Shown here piece by piece: positions 1 to 11,894 of a stretch of DNA of 64,000 nucleotides. Below the pieces are notes generated by a model. That model saw nothing but the letters and a program-made list of their open reading frames with translations. It did no database searches and was not told the origin of the DNA. Origin of the DNA: Ashinkailepas kermadecensis (taxonomy: Eukaryota > Arthropoda > Thecostraca > Neolepadidae); the NCBI GenBank assembly GCA_034440615.1, contig JAOTOM010004791.1, forward strand, positions 410,159-474,158, written 5' to 3'. Position numbers and translations under genes: made by a program. The first letter of the stretch is position 1, and the number at the start of each line of letters is the position of its first letter.

Positions 1-1328
1 GTGTGTGAAGAAGATGTGTGGGCAGACCTGTGCAGACCGGACACCTCCCAGACACATCTTCATATATATATTTGTAAGGAGAAAATGGTACGGAGCAGTT
101 GAACTTGCTCGCCAGTGTTCCTCTGGGCATCAACAGCCTCCTCTTAGACAAATGATGCCTACGTGGCCGAGGCCGAATAAATGTCAAGCGAGATCACTTG
201 CTGAAAGCACAGCATGTTGGCCATTTTCCCCAACGAATGAGTCATGTGTGTGGTAGTCTAGCACAGTCCTGGTGACTTACTTTATGTTGGCATTATGCGT
301 TATGTTGGCGTGAGGAACTCAGGTGGCTACACTGTTTTCAGACGGAGGCTTTCGGCCATGCTGCGTATGTCCGGGCTCTAATTTCCGGCCTCCGGAACAT
401 CGCTTACATCAGCACTGTGATACCACTCGTTGTTGTCGTGTATGCTCGTGATGATGGTTTGTGATGCACATTAGTGCACTTCTGTGACGGAAACTGAAAA
501 ACCCTGCTCGGGAGGATCCGAAATACATTACATTACATTACATTACATTAGACGAGACCAATTGCTCAGAATGTACCAATTTTATGTCGCATTTATTCAC
601 CTCAAGGCTTTAGCTCAAAGTATATTGTACGTGATACGTGCATATAATGCAATATTATTTTACAAAGGGAATGTTGTGATCATTTACAGATAGACGAAGG
701 CACAGCGTCAACCCTCATATATTCGCGCTGAAGCGGCCGCTAATCATGCATTGAATGAATGTTCACCATGTACATCGAGAACCTCAGAAACGATATTCAC
801 GCTGAAATCGACGTTCATCTACTTGCCACCTGGCCTCAATGCAAAGTTATAAGTTATTCATGCGATCAATTAGGATCAGGATCAGGAACTATCAGGCAGC
901 AGTTATTGAAACGTTTGGAACGAATCGCAGCCACCGCAAGCCGTCTTCACCAGCGCTCCGTCAGGATACGAAATGATCTGATACATATTTTGATTCCAGC
1001 TGTGCTAAAAAGTAAGCTTTTCCAGGTGCGTTCTGAACCCACCAAAAGAATCCCAGCTGGTGCCCAGACACCACGGACCCCATCGGTCGCGACGCCAATG
1101 TGCACGCGCAGTACTCAGGAACGGTTCCGCCAGTTTGGCAGGCTGAACAGACGCCGATTCTGGCAGACATACACCTTTTAATCAGTTCGTATCCTTTTGA
1201 AAAGCTTATAAATCAGGAATGCCGAGATGTAATGCCTTGCTGACTCGGCTGACCTGTCATACCTTTCTAATAGGTCGACAATTATGGTATCTCGAGGGAA
1301 CTGCTGAGAGGTTGGTGCGTGTGGCTAG

Positions 1329-1330
<2 letters not shown>
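1..1330. other. Unrecognised region
   Basis: No gene or repeat family was recognised here. A reading frame of 140 codons runs from 759 to 1181 on the plus strand. It has no known motif and is not far above chance length. A short pentanucleotide repeat (ACATT, about six copies) lies at about 522-550. Confidence 0.5.

Positions 1331-1404
<74 letters not shown>
1331..1404. repeat. (TA)n microsatellite
   Basis: Uninterrupted TA dinucleotides for about 74 bp. The run ends exactly at the left arm of the foldback at 1403-1492. Confidence 0.97.
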
Positions 1405-1407
<3 letters not shown>

Positions 1408-1492
1408 TGAGGATGAATGATGAAAACAAACAAATTATGTGGAGATGACTTGTTTGATGATTTGTTTGTTTTCATCATCCATCCTCATTCAT
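1403..1492. repeat. 33-bp inverted repeat (foldback)
   Basis: Left arm 1403-1435 and right arm 1460-1492 are reverse complements apart from one mismatch, with a 24-nt loop. The structure sits between a TA tract and a TATG/TG tract. It could be a tiny foldback element or a templated inversion. No target-site duplication can be judged against the TA background. Confidence 0.9.
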
Positions 1493-1506
1493 ACTTGTCT
1501 ATGGAT

Positions 1507-1522
1507 AACTCACACATATATG

Positions 1523-1581
<59 letters not shown>
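1507..1581. repeat. Compound (TA)n(TG)n microsatellite
   Basis: Short TA and TATG stretches pass into about 40 bp of pure TG immediately before the 34-bp minisatellite. Confidence 0.95.
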
Positions 1582-1583
<2 letters not shown>

Positions 1584-3037
1584 GTGGAGTAGTGGACGCT
1601 GTACCGTGGATGGGATGGTGGAGTAGTGACTGGTGTACCGTGGATGGGATGGTGGAGCAGTGGCTGGTGTACCGTGGAGGGGATGGTGGAGCAGTGGCTG
1701 GTGTACTGTGGATGGGATGGTGGAGCAGTGGCTGGTGTACCGTGGATGGGATGGTGGAGTGGTGGCTGGTGTACCGTGGATGAGATGGTGGAGTAGTGAC
1801 TGGTGTACCGTGGATGGGATGGTGGAGCAGTGGCTGGTGTACCGTGGATGGGATGGTGGAGCAGTGGCTGGTGTACTGTGGATGGGATGGTGGAGCAATA
1901 GCTGGTGTACCGTGGATGGGATGGTGGAGTGGTGGCTGGTGTACCGTGGAGGGGATGGTTTAGTAGTGGCTGGTGTACCGTGGATGGGATGGTGGGGTAG
2001 CGGCTGGTGTACCGTGGATGAGATGGTGGAGTAGTGGCTGGTGTACCGTGGAGGGGATGGTGGAGTAGTGGCTGGTGTACCGTGGATGGGATGGTGGGGT
2101 AGCGGCTGGTGTACCGTGGATGGGATAATGCGGCAATAGCTGGTGTAATGTGGATGGGATGGTGGAGTAGTGGCTGGTTTACCGTGGAGGGGATGGTGGA
2201 GTAGTGGCTGGTGTACCGTGGAGGGGATGGTGGGGTAGTGGCTGGTGTACCGTGGATGAGATGGTGGAGTGGTGGCTGGTGTACCGTGGATGGGATGGTG
2301 GGGAAATAGCTGGTGTACCGTGGATGGGATGGTGGAGTAGTGGCTGGTGTACCGTGGATGGGATAGTGGAGCAGTGGCTGATGTACCGTGGATGGGATGG
2401 TGGAGTAGTGGCTGGTGTACCGTGGATGGGATGGTGGAGCAGTGGCTGGTGTACCGTGGATGGGATGGTGGAGCAGTGGCTGGTGTACCGTGGATGGGAT
2501 GGTGGAGCAGTGGCTGGTGTACCGTGGATGGGATGGTGGAGTAGTGGCTGGTGTACCGTGGAGGGGATGGTGGAGTAGTAGCTGGTGTACCGTGGATGGG
2601 ATGGTGGAGTAGTGGCTGGTGTACTGTGGATGGGATGGTGGAGCAGTGGCTGGTGTACCGTGGATGGGATGGTGGAGTAGTGGCTGGTGTACCGTGGATG
2701 GGATGGTGGAGTAGTGGCTGGTGTACCGTGGAGGGGATGGTGGAGTAGTGACTGGTGTACCGTGGATGGGATGGTGGAGTAGTGGCTGGTGTACTGTGGA
2801 TGGGATGGTGGAGCAGTGGCTGGTGTACCGTGGATGGGATGGTGGAGTAGTTGCTGGTGTACCGTGGATGGGATGGTGGGGTAGCGGCTGGTGTACCGTG
2901 GATGGGATGGTGGAGTAGTGGCTGGTGTACCGTGGATGGGATGGTGGAGTAGTTGCTGGTGTACCGTGGATGGGATGGTGGGGTAGCGGCTGGTGTACCG
3001 TGGATGGGATGGTGGAGCAGTGGCTGGTGTACCGTGG
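1584..3037. repeat. 34-bp minisatellite, about 43 copies
   Basis: The unit is a G-rich 34-mer containing GATGGGATGGTGGAG and CTGGTGTACCGTG. Copies differ at a few positions. Variants recur at 102 bp (for example GGGGTAG at 1994 and 2096, and again at about 2877 and 2979), so local three-unit blocks have been duplicated. Neither strand carries a recurrent stop, so very long reading frames rich in His, Pro and Thr (minus) or Gly and Trp (plus) appear. They are by-products of the array. Confidence 0.97.
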
Positions 3038-3239
3038 GACATAATTGCCAACTGATCAGAGACTCGTGACCGAGACGGTGACCCTCGGATAACAAATAAT
3101 CACAGGTGGGATCATAAGACAGTGGATGGCACACCGTGGTTCTCGGACGGGTCTTGAGCAGGGCTGGAATCAGAGAATAAGCTGGATCAGACCGTGGATC
3201 AGATCGGATCACGACATCGCTGCGCCGAGTATGGGTCAA

Positions 3240-3933
3240 AACGTCATCAAAGCGGCTTAATCACCTTATTGGGTCTGTTGAGGTTACTATGCCAAAGAGT
3301 CTCCTGTGCTGTTGCGCTGTTATGGTAGGTTTGATATGAGACGGAACATATATCATACCATGTGATATATTGGTACTTGGTATAATTCGGATCCCCATTC
3401 GGCATGATTTCTCAGTCTGCAATGTCATTACTCAAACAAGCACACAGCAAGAGCGCATACCAATGACGTCTTTGAAGCAAAGATACATCCTTTAAGCAAG
3501 CATACATCGAAAGCATACATCATTGCTGCTGAACCTTTTCAAAGGAAACCCACCTCGGCGAATGTATGCGCGGGCTTTGAGTCTTTCAGTCCCTATGCAA
3601 TGCAGTAAGTAGATTCTCAGAGCACGCAATGCGTTGGGAAGCTTTCACTGAGTTCACCGAGTTTCACCGAGGTGTGGCATTCACTCGCCCTGTGGAGCGG
3701 CGTGGCGTCTCCAGGTCTGCTCCGTTTGCGCCCGCGACTATAATGCGTCTCATGCATTCGTGGCGCAATAAGTAGTTGCTGGGTAAATGAGGTGAGCAAA
3801 ACCACCATATACGAAACGAATATACAACCAAATGATAATGCTTCCTGCATTGGTTTTACTGTTCGAAATGAATGGCTTGTAAAGTTCACAAAATGATGCA
3901 AGATAACGGGATCTGGTATATAAGATGCACATA

Positions 3934-3936
<3 letters not shown>
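3240..3936. other. Unrecognised region
   Basis: No coding or repeat family was recognised. A small imperfect palindrome (ATATATCA/TGATATAT) lies near 3346-3370. Confidence 0.5.

Positions 3937-4007
<71 letters not shown>
3937..4007. repeat. (TA)n microsatellite
   Basis: About 70 bp of TA dinucleotides. Confidence 0.97.
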
Positions 4008-4009
<2 letters not shown>

Positions 4010-5071
4010 TTGTGCCAGCAAAAGCACAATAATATGATTGCCCCTTGCTTGGTGTAATAATTATTGCAATGGATTTTGGACCTACTTCACCACCAATATA
4101 TTTTCTTGGTTTCCAACTTAATTCTGGAACCATTTAAAGCTCGGTTAATGCTGTTCCAGCGGGAAAGTTTCCATGGAAAAATCATGGAAGCGTTTCAGCT
4201 GGAATTGTGCACAATAGACGCACACTGGACCAAATACTTTATCTGAAATAGAATGAGTTTTTCTTCAATAAAAATGACTACGAATATGCAACATATTCTG
4301 CAGAGCACATTCAATCACACCATAACAGTCAACCAGTCGAGAACAGCTGCAATCGACTACATTTGACGTTGAAATAGATTGATGAATTCAGTTATCCTCA
4401 AGACTATTTTGGACATGGCGAGACAATTAAAAAAAACATTTCACTCATGATTCAATTACAATAACAAAACGGTCAGCCATGCGTTTGCTGGCAGCACATA
4501 TATTACGGTTTACGGTTTACGGTCAACGGTTTACGGTTATCAGCATCATTTGGTTGGCTTCACCGTTCTTTCACGTCCGAAAATACAAACCATAAAAATT
4601 GCATGTTCACTTTTGTACTGCGATTCCCTTTTGTATGTGGTGGCTTCGTCCAGGCCTCATTTCCCCCAACGTATGCTTCTTGCACTACGCCTACGCCTGT
4701 GTGCACTGCAGCTGCATCTGCGTCATTCTAGGGTGTCACGTGCCGAGATATATACACGAAGGACGTGGAAGACGAGGAAATTTGCCCGAATGTATCCAAA
4801 AACTGTGGTGTTTATCTAATTGGACGGATGGTGGTGAGCACATGAATGCACTATTTAAAGCCAGTACCAAGTAGACTAAAACCTAGCAACAGTTTTTCTT
4901 CATTTTTTTCGGATTTTCCCCCATTCGACGTACTGCTCTAAATGTGTGCTTTCCTTCGTGACGTTGCGCACACACTTGGCTCAGCTAGATCAACCAACAA
5001 CAAGGTCATGCTGTTTAACTTCACTTTCCATAAAGAAAACTTCGCAACTCACGTTAAATTCACGTTATTCA
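4008..5071. other. Unrecognised region with a short TTTACGG repeat
   Basis: No gene was recognised. At 4503-4540 the heptamer TTTACGG is repeated imperfectly about five times. It is too short and divergent to be a telomere tract. Confidence 0.5.
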
Positions 5072-5250
5072 CGGTGACATTCGACATCGGTGACTATCGC
5101 TAAGATGTCACGTCCGGTCGGCGGTGACACTCGACATCAGTGACTATCGCTGAGACGTCACGTCCGGTCGGCGGTGACACTCGACATCAGTGACCATCGC
5201 TAAGACGTCACGTCCGGTCGGTGAAGCTCGACATCAGTGACTATCGTTAT
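5072..5250. repeat. 50-bp tandem repeat, about 3.5 copies
   Basis: Units start at 5072, 5122 and 5172, with a partial copy from about 5221. Each contains CGACATCAGTGACTATCGCT and GACGTCACGTCCGGTCGG. The array stops next to the endonuclease fragment at 5270 and may mark its truncation point. Confidence 0.93.
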
Positions 5251-5269
5251 GAATATGCCACGGTCGCTA

Positions 5270-5425
5270 ACGCATGCCCCACTGCTCCGAGAGTAGCACG
5301 TGGTTTAAGTCGTCCTGATGTCTTGCGAGGGACCGGACGTTAAGGTGTGCTATCTCGAGACGAGGGGGTCTTGCAGGATCTCTGAGACTCCAGGATTGCA
5401 ACACTTGGCAGACCCTTCGTCGGCC
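5270..5425 (-). pseudogene. CR1/Jockey-like LINE endonuclease start (fragment)
   Basis: The minus-strand frame reads LEIAHLNVRSLARHQDDL over about 5362-5300. This is the typical opening of the apurinic-like endonuclease of CR1, L2 and Jockey-type LINE ORF2 proteins (I-x-H-L-N-V-R-S-L). An Arg-rich stretch precedes it, as is usual. The domain is lost within about 30 residues, where the 50-bp tandem repeat begins. Upstream sequence (5425-5820) is unassigned but could be the same element. No reverse transcriptase from this copy is visible. Confidence 0.55.
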
Positions 5426-6257
5426 ATGGGAGGTGCGGAGGAAGCGGCCAGGCTGCGGTTGTGAGATGGCTGGAGAGTGGGAGACGCATCGCACCACAGT
5501 CAGACCTGCACGCGGATCGGACGCTGAAATTTGCGACTCGCTGTCACACCACGCGCGCCGCCGCTCGTCCTTCAAGATGCTGTAGAGACATCATTTGGAG
5601 AGAGTCTGTGATGATTCTGCGAAGCAGGCTAGTCGTCGCAAGTTTTGCGTTTGTCCGCCAAGGACGCGTGGGCAGCGGATAACCGCTGGCCAGCTTTCGT
5701 CCGAGTTCAAGGTCATCCGGAGCAGCGCAGATCTGACCGATGTTGGTTCGAAAACGAGACCTTTGACTCCTTCGGCATCGGGCGGGAGACAAGATTCACT
5801 CGCGTCGGAGTGCCTTTCCAAGGTTGTATTAAAACTCTAGGTAATTTGTGTTGAAATGTATATCAGGTCTATTTATAACACAGGAATGTGCTGCTGAGCG
5901 ACAAGCACTAACGAAAAGCACGCGGTACCACTGATCAATATCACTTATATGCGTATTGACCGGTCCAATACGGTTGGTTGCCTCTGATGATTTTTGTCTT
6001 GCCTAAAGCCACTCTTGAGTCAAATGCTTAAACGACAATTCAAGCAATCATACCGATTTCATATCGCTATAAAGCTGTCGTTTAAGGTTGTAAAGCTTAG
6101 CTCAAAGCAAAACAACGCTAAACACTCTCCAAGAACAAGAGTCGTTAAAACTCTTGAAACTCAAAAGTTACAGTACATATTTGCCCGCCACTCGTAATAT
6201 CTAATTTCCGTCTTCAGAGGAAAAATATGTATGCAAGTATTATGAGAAGATAAGCCC
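5426..6257. other. Unassigned region upstream of the LINE fragment
   Basis: No clear domain was found. Overlapping short frames on both strands are not recognisable. Confidence 0.4.
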
Positions 6258-6280
6258 GTTACCATGCGCTGCATGGTAAC
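6258..6280. repeat. Perfect 10-bp hairpin, 3-nt loop
   Basis: GTTACCATGC at 6258-6267 and GCATGGTAAC at 6271-6280 are exact reverse complements around GCT. No T-run follows, so this does not look like a terminator. Confidence 0.9.
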
Positions 6281-6341
6281 ACAAATGCTGCCCAGATTAT
6301 GAAATTGTACGGTATAATAGTTTTAGTTTGTATTACGGCTT

Positions 6342-6379
<38 letters not shown>
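6342..6379. repeat. (GT)n microsatellite
   Basis: About 38 bp of pure GT dinucleotides. Confidence 0.96.
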
Positions 6380-6380
<1 letters not shown>

Positions 6381-7013
6381 ACTTGTACTTCGTGCATACC
6401 GAGGCCATTTTCTGTTTGCGCACCTGGGAACCGAGGACGTGAAGTGAATACCGATAACATTTTAGACGTCCTCGGTTTTCAAACTCCGTCTGGAACATTG
6501 TCAGATGCTTACCAGTCTCCTGACGAATTTTCTCGACATCCTCAGTTTTCACCATATATGTGACCGTGTGTGTCCAGCAGGAGTGTATGTGTGTACTCTG
6601 CAGATAAAGTGTGAGCAAGCCGAAAGTTGCAGTGCAGATGTGACGCGCTCATGTTTGCAACTTGACACCACCCAGGTTTGCAACTTGGTGCAAGGTCTTC
6701 AGGGTGCCGGAGTGAGGCGTCCGCGCCATTTGGTCCCGGACGACTCGGCTTGCGGCGGGCGGCCGGCACACGCGTTCGGGAAAATATGTTCTTGCAAAGG
6801 GATTGGCGCTTCGGTTAGACATATTTCTACCATTCTAATGAGATGGGATAGGACTACGGTTTGGAGGTTAGGAGTTAAGACAGCTAGCATAAGACACACT
6901 TTGTAACTAGGCATTAGAGGGTGAGAGAACTAGGCAACCGAGGGTGAGAACATCTGGTGCCCTACGTACATGTTTAGGCGAAGTACGTTTTAAAACATCT
7001 TTGGGTTTGCATC
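6380..7013. other. Unrecognised region with a 12-bp inverted repeat
   Basis: No gene was recognised. AACCGAGGACGT at 6429-6440 and its reverse complement at 6466-6477 form an inverted repeat with a 25-nt loop. A 133-codon frame at 6505-6906 has no known motif. Confidence 0.5.
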
Positions 7014-7826
7014 TTAACCCTCGCAGTATCGGGGGATCTTTTTACACCCCCATTAGGTTTTCCGCGGATAGTAAAAAAAATGCGTGCAACAGCGGGCCGA
7101 ATATTGGCATACCTGTTCCTACATCAATTTGACATGCTTGGTGAAAATGTTAAGGTCAGGTCGTTCACGGTCTCGAGTTAATTAAGGTCAAGTTATGTCA
7201 CCTTCAAAAATGTTCAACCAGTCGTCACGCTTTAACGGGTGAAGATGTTTGAATGAAACTTTCAGCGATTGCTTACTTTTAGAGACGCAAAAAAGTGCCC
7301 CAGGGGAATTTTTGGAATCTTGCGTTTTTGATGACTTACTTGTTTTGCATATTTGCTATTGGGGATAAATATCGAAGATTCTTGCTAAGTTAAGGAATTT
7401 CTATGGGGCTTATCTTACTTAAAATACAGTTTATCGGTGTGTTCTATCAATTAGACACAAACAAAGTAAGTAAAGTCGAAAACTCAACATTTTGGAAATA
7501 AAAGCTGTATTTTTGAATGCGCGAAAATGTTGGGACCACGGTCCATTTCGTCGTCCTTTTCTGATTCCAAACAAGTTTTGTTTTTAAAATATACCAAATA
7601 AACTACCCAGAGCATACAACTTGACGTCAATCGTGACCACAAATGCTCCCTGTTGACGTCACACTTTGAGATGATAAAATGCTGCGGGTGGTTTCTGGTC
7701 ATATTCGTAGAGCGCTTTCCGATGACAAATCTTCCGGTTTCGTGTGACACTTAGTTTGGAGATTAGATGGTAATATAATGAGCCCCCATCCCTCCCCCGT
7801 GACGGGGTGCGAGGATCTTACCGGAA
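7014..7826 (+). mobile_element. TTAA-bounded non-autonomous element X, copy 1 (piggyBac-like)
   Basis: This roughly 810-bp segment is repeated in inverted orientation at 23593-24417. Similarity runs through the landmarks TTTTCCGCGGATA, CAACCAGTCGTCACG, AATGAAACTTTCAGCG and GAGCGCTTTCCGAT. The left end is TTAACCCTCGC. The right end of the better copy reads GGAAAGGGTTAA, so both ends show TTAA next to CCCT/AGGG, the hallmark of piggyBac-superfamily insertions. The right end of this copy has decayed. There is no transposase frame, so it would be non-autonomous. The superfamily call is an inference from termini only. Confidence 0.7.
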
Positions 7827-8335
7827 TGGCGGGAACGGTATGGCGGTATTACCTCTAAATTAAATGTTCTAACGTTTAATACCTGGGGAATACGTAGCGC
7901 TGACAACGAAGGACTTTGTTCAGATCCCTGAATAAGAATTATAATCATCATACTAGGTTGTTGCAGGAAACCTACTCCAATATTGAACACAATAAAGTTT
8001 GGGAATATTTCTCGCTTGCTGAAACTTATCAGCTGAGCTAATGTGCATACATAGGTTTGCTTTCCAAAGTGATTAAAGGAGGATTAAAGGATTCGGGGCC
8101 TAGCTGAACCTCGGATGATCTTTTACATTTTCTGAGTTTTTCGGGTTTTAGGCCGAGATAGATAGACTGATGGTTTCAGGGCTTCGGAGTTCCGCACTGC
8201 ATGAGTTCAATACTGAACTCCATCATAACCCTATGGCAACACGTGACGGTCACCACATTAACTGTCTTTAATTTCGATGAAGTGGGAGGCGCAGCCACAT
8301 CTGTTCATCCAGCTCCATCAACTTTAACCACATAA
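7826..8335 (+). repeat. Dispersed repeat Y, copy 1
   Basis: This segment matches 11142-11725 along its length, including GCTGACAACGAAGGACTTTG, TCAGCTGAGCTAATGTGCAT, CCGAGATAGATAGACTGATG and TGAAGTGGGAGGCGCAGC. Copy 2 carries about 70 bp more in the middle (around 11325-11395). It has no coding potential. In both places Y directly follows the terminal sequence of element X. Confidence 0.9.
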
Positions 8336-8610
8336 TTGATATTGACTGATGTGGCAGGGAGCACCATGAGGTGTGGGGCTGCAGTAGGTGACAAGGAGCT
8401 TCCGATTTCTTGCAGCGTTATCACTACCACCGCCATAATCTGTCCCCCGTACCGGCGATCACGTGTGAAATTTGATCGAAATCCGCCCGGCCGTTTTCGC
8501 ACAGCATGAGTCGAAGCGGCACATACACACAGACACACAGACACACAGCCACACAGACAGACAGACAAACATTTCTCGACAACTTTAGAGAACCGACCGC
8601 CATGTATTAA
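8336..8610 (+). repeat. Probable LINE/SINE 3' tail with (ACACAG)n
   Basis: A stretch resembling the conserved 3' ends of many invertebrate LINEs and SINEs (GTGAAATTTGATCGAAATCC, then CCGTTTTCGCACAGC) is followed by a short ACACAG/ACAG simple repeat at 8520-8572. The family was not identified. Confidence 0.45.
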
Positions 8611-8946
8611 ATCTCCGATAGAGATTTATCGTGACATAGTCACTCTAAATCCCATCTACGATTTTGAATAATTCCGATATCGAGCATGCTCCTGATCTCA
8701 TTCAAAATCTCCTATTTGGTGTCAGATCAGTTGTGACATTTGATCTCTAAACTCTTTATAGAGTCCGAACTGCGAATTTAATGCTTTCGGCGCTAGTTTG
8801 GTATTTGATTGGGTAGGTGTCAGTAAGAATAAACTATGCATTATAATTGGACACTTTGAGGGGCCAGAACATCAATGAAAGGTCATGAGATCGTGCATTG
8901 ATCTGATCATGGCAAATTAATTTGCATTAAGCTGCTTGTGCATAGG

Positions 8947-9366
8947 CATCGCCACAGTGGAGGACGTGGAGAGGGCATAGGTGTCACCATTGTGTGGGAC
9001 GTGGGGAGGGCATAGGCGTCGCCACAGTTTGGAACGTGGGGAGGGCATGTGTGTCGCCACAGTTGGGAACGTGGGGAGGGCATGGGTGTCGCCACAGTTG
9101 GGAACGTGGGGAGGGCATGGGTGTCGCCACAGTGGGGGACGTGGAGAGGGCATGGGTGTCGCCACAGTGGGGAACGTGAGAAGGGCATAGGCGTCACCAC
9201 AGTGGGAGGACGTGGAGAGGGCAGGGTGTCCCCACAGTTGGGAACGTGGGGAGGGCATGGGTGTCGCCACAGTGGGGGACGTGAGAAGGGCATAGGCATC
9301 ACGACAGTGGGGGACGTGGGGGGGGCATGTGTGTCGCCACAGTGGGGGACGTGGAGAGGGCGTACC
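8947..9366. repeat. 35-bp minisatellite, about 12 copies
   Basis: Unit: GGAACGTGGGGAGGGCATGG plus GTGTCGCCACAGTTG. Spacing is exactly 35 bp in the centre (9061, 9096). Open frames through the array on both strands are artefacts. Confidence 0.96.
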
Positions 9367-9719
9367 GCTCCCAAAATTCGTTAACCTTAGCAGTACGCCC
9401 ATGACGTTGAATGAAAAAACGACCTAAAACGCCCTCCCCCTCCCCACCCACCTATCCCCAACATGTGATAATGCGAAGTGCATGGAGCTTTATATGCTGC
9501 ATCATACATTACACTTCATTTAATCCTGGGAATTATAGGGTGACATTGATGCTCCATTACCAGATAACATTTGTGGCCTGTTCGCCCATCCGACCTATAT
9601 GACCTATCACCCTATGAATTCCAAAGTACAAATCAGAGCCCAGGAAGTATACTCAATTTTATTGACATTGGAGGAGGTATTGAAAGCTGGAATACAGTTA
9701 CTCTACTGATGCCTCATAT
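9367..9719. other. Unrecognised region
   Basis: No gene or repeat family was recognised. Confidence 0.5.
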
Positions 9720-9785
9720 TCACACAGACACACATGCACGCACGCTTGCACGCACGCACGCACGCACGCACACGCATACACACAC

Positions 9786-9816
<31 letters not shown>

Positions 9817-9821
9817 TGCAT

Positions 9822-9905
<84 letters not shown>
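9720..9905. repeat. Compound (CA)n / (CATA)n / (TA)n microsatellite
   Basis: CA- and GCAC-rich repeats (9720-9800) pass into CATACA and then about 75 bp of pure TA. Confidence 0.96.
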
Positions 9906-9908
<3 letters not shown>

Positions 9909-10059
9909 TCATCGTCAGAAAAATTGCTTGAAGTGTCGGATCAGTCTTGAAATTCCAATCGCATAACAAAAAAAGAACATTCACTAATCACATATGACAG
10001 TTGCAGTGCGCGGAACTCATATCATATAGCAGTCGTACAATGCTTTATATTGCGCTGTG

Positions 10060-10840
10060 TCTCAATCAATGCCGTCACGTTTGTCGGGCAAATATAATGC
10101 GACGGACAGGCAAGCTACTGTACAATCAGCTCCAATATAGCACACTATTTCATCTGTTTGTTCATTTCCGGGGCGTGTTTCTGAGTAGACAGCGCAATCT
10201 GAAGCCGTCGGATGTCAGTACATGTCGCAGGTATTGTCAGGCAATTATTTTATAGTCACTTTTTGTCGTGTTGTTGGAGAATGTGCTGGTGTGGTGTTCC
10301 GTCGCGCAAGTGTACAGTCAAGGGTCCACTGAGTCGCCTGTGTTACACCAATGTAGTGTGCCGGGCAAAGTGTGCATTGTACAACCTTTGCGGTGGCATG
10401 TGTACTGGTACACTACATTGGTGGATTTTAGGTTGTCAAGTGAACCGTGCGGGCTGTTTCTTTCGTGAGAATACTTGATGTTTCTTATGTTGATAGCATG
10501 TGATGAGTTGTATGTCACTCTTGTTATCTGTAGGGGTTACTTGTCTTCTAATGATGTCTCTTTTTCTAGTCAGTTTTGTATGCATATATCATTTGATTTG
10601 TGCAGTAGTTGCCAGTTTCCGTGCCGTAGTTTTGCTCTGTCTGCTGCTTAGTGAAGTGCTTGTCCATGTGTCGTTTGGTTTCTTGGTCAATGTATGTGTT
10701 GGAATAGCCCTTACTTGCCAGAATTTGTTTTCGTCCCACGAGTTCTGTGTCCAGGGACGTCCAATCAGAACAATGATTGTCTGCTCATCTCAGTCCTCAC
10801 GAGCCTTCAACATAAATAAGCAAGCACCGCTAAAATATAT
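10060..10840 (-). pseudogene. Penelope-like element fragment: linker and GIY-YIG region
   Basis: Read on the minus strand, this region carries the C-terminal half of a PLE protein in three frames. The linker contains RDIIRRQVTPTDNKSDIQL (about 10535-10590). Then comes NVVYQYTCHRKGC (about 10425-10387), the Cys-containing stretch that precedes the endonuclease. CPAHYIGVT (about 10370-10345) is the YIG half of the GIY-YIG nuclease, followed by LTVHLRDGTPHQHIL. In intact PLEs this domain makes the nick that primes reverse transcription. No RT domain is left upstream, where simple repeats begin at 10840. At least two frameshifts and several stops make it a dead fragment. Confidence 0.8.
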
Positions 10841-10868
10841 AAATATACGTATATATATATATATATCT

Positions 10869-10927
<59 letters not shown>

Positions 10928-10976
10928 AATATATACATATCTATTTATATATATATACGTATGTATATATGTGTGT

Positions 10977-11029
<53 letters not shown>
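10841..11029. repeat. Compound (TA)n / (TATC)n / (TG)n microsatellite
   Basis: TA with interspersed CTATAT units up to about 10968, then about 55 bp of TG. Confidence 0.96.
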
Positions 11030-11031
<2 letters not shown>

Positions 11032-11141
11032 CGTGCTTGCATACATCGATATGGTAAATGCAGGCAGAGATCCATTTAGATATCCTGGTGTAAGTGCTAT
11101 ATGTGTTCCCAATATACAGGCATATGAAATGCAGTCAATCT

Positions 11142-11725
11142 TGCCGGAATGACGGGAAGGGTTAATGTATTACCTCTAAGTTAATGTTCCACCGTGTAAT
11201 ACCCGGGGAACACGTCGCGCTGACAACGAAGGACTTTGTTCAGATTCCTGAACAAAAGTTATCATCATCATACTAGGTTGTTGCAGGACACCCACTCCAA
11301 TTTGAAGACGATAAAGTTTGGGACTATTGATGGGATGAGACATCCTTCATTCATGGTGGAAGCAAACCAGATTTTAGTGTAGTGACAATACTTCCTCGCT
11401 TGCTGAAACTAATCAGCTGAGCTAATGTGCATACAAAGATTTGCTTTCCAAAGTGATTAAAGGTGGATTAAAGGATACGGGGCCGAGCTGTACCTCGGGT
11501 AACCTTTTTCAGCTTCTGAGGTCTTCGGGTTTTAGGCCGAGATAGATAGACTGATGGTTTCGTGGCTTTCGGACTTTTGGAGTTTCGCACTGCATGAGTT
11601 CAATACTGAACTCCATCATAACCCTATTGCAACACGTGACGGTCACCACATTATCTGTCTTTAACCTTGATGAAGTGGGAGGCGCAGCTGCATCTGTTCG
11701 TCCAGTTTCATCAACTTTAACGATG
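11142..11725 (+). repeat. Dispersed repeat Y, copy 2, with X-terminus remnant
   Basis: Direct copy of 7826-8335. It begins with GCCGGAATGACGGGAAGGG then TTAA (11142-11165), which matches the right terminus of element X. The rest of X is absent. The same X-end to Y junction therefore occurs twice, which suggests an older composite whose 11-kb copy is 5'-truncated. Confidence 0.85.
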
Positions 11726-11894
11726 AAGATACGCTCCTGAGCGTGCGAGGGTTACAATTAAGCGAACCAAAAGTTTGGTAAGTCTTGAACGATTTTGAAT
11801 GATGCTTCCCCATCACCCCCCCAGGAGGAATTAATCCTAAGTCTAGCCCAACCCTGGGCAATAGCAATCAGCTGCTGGGGTGTCGTTTAGCCAC

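Noticed and set aside
1485..3239. 584-codon minus-strand frame rich in His, Pro and Thr
   Set aside because: It is produced by the 34-bp array, which lacks stops in several frames on both strands. No start context, domain or exon support.
4503..4540. TTTACGG heptamer as a telomere-like repeat
   Set aside because: About five imperfect copies only, internal, and not a known telomere motif of animals.
8907..9402. Pro/Cys/His-rich minus-strand frames resembling zinc-binding repeats
   Set aside because: The C..GD.H pattern comes from the 35-bp unit in rotating frames, not from a zinc-finger gene.
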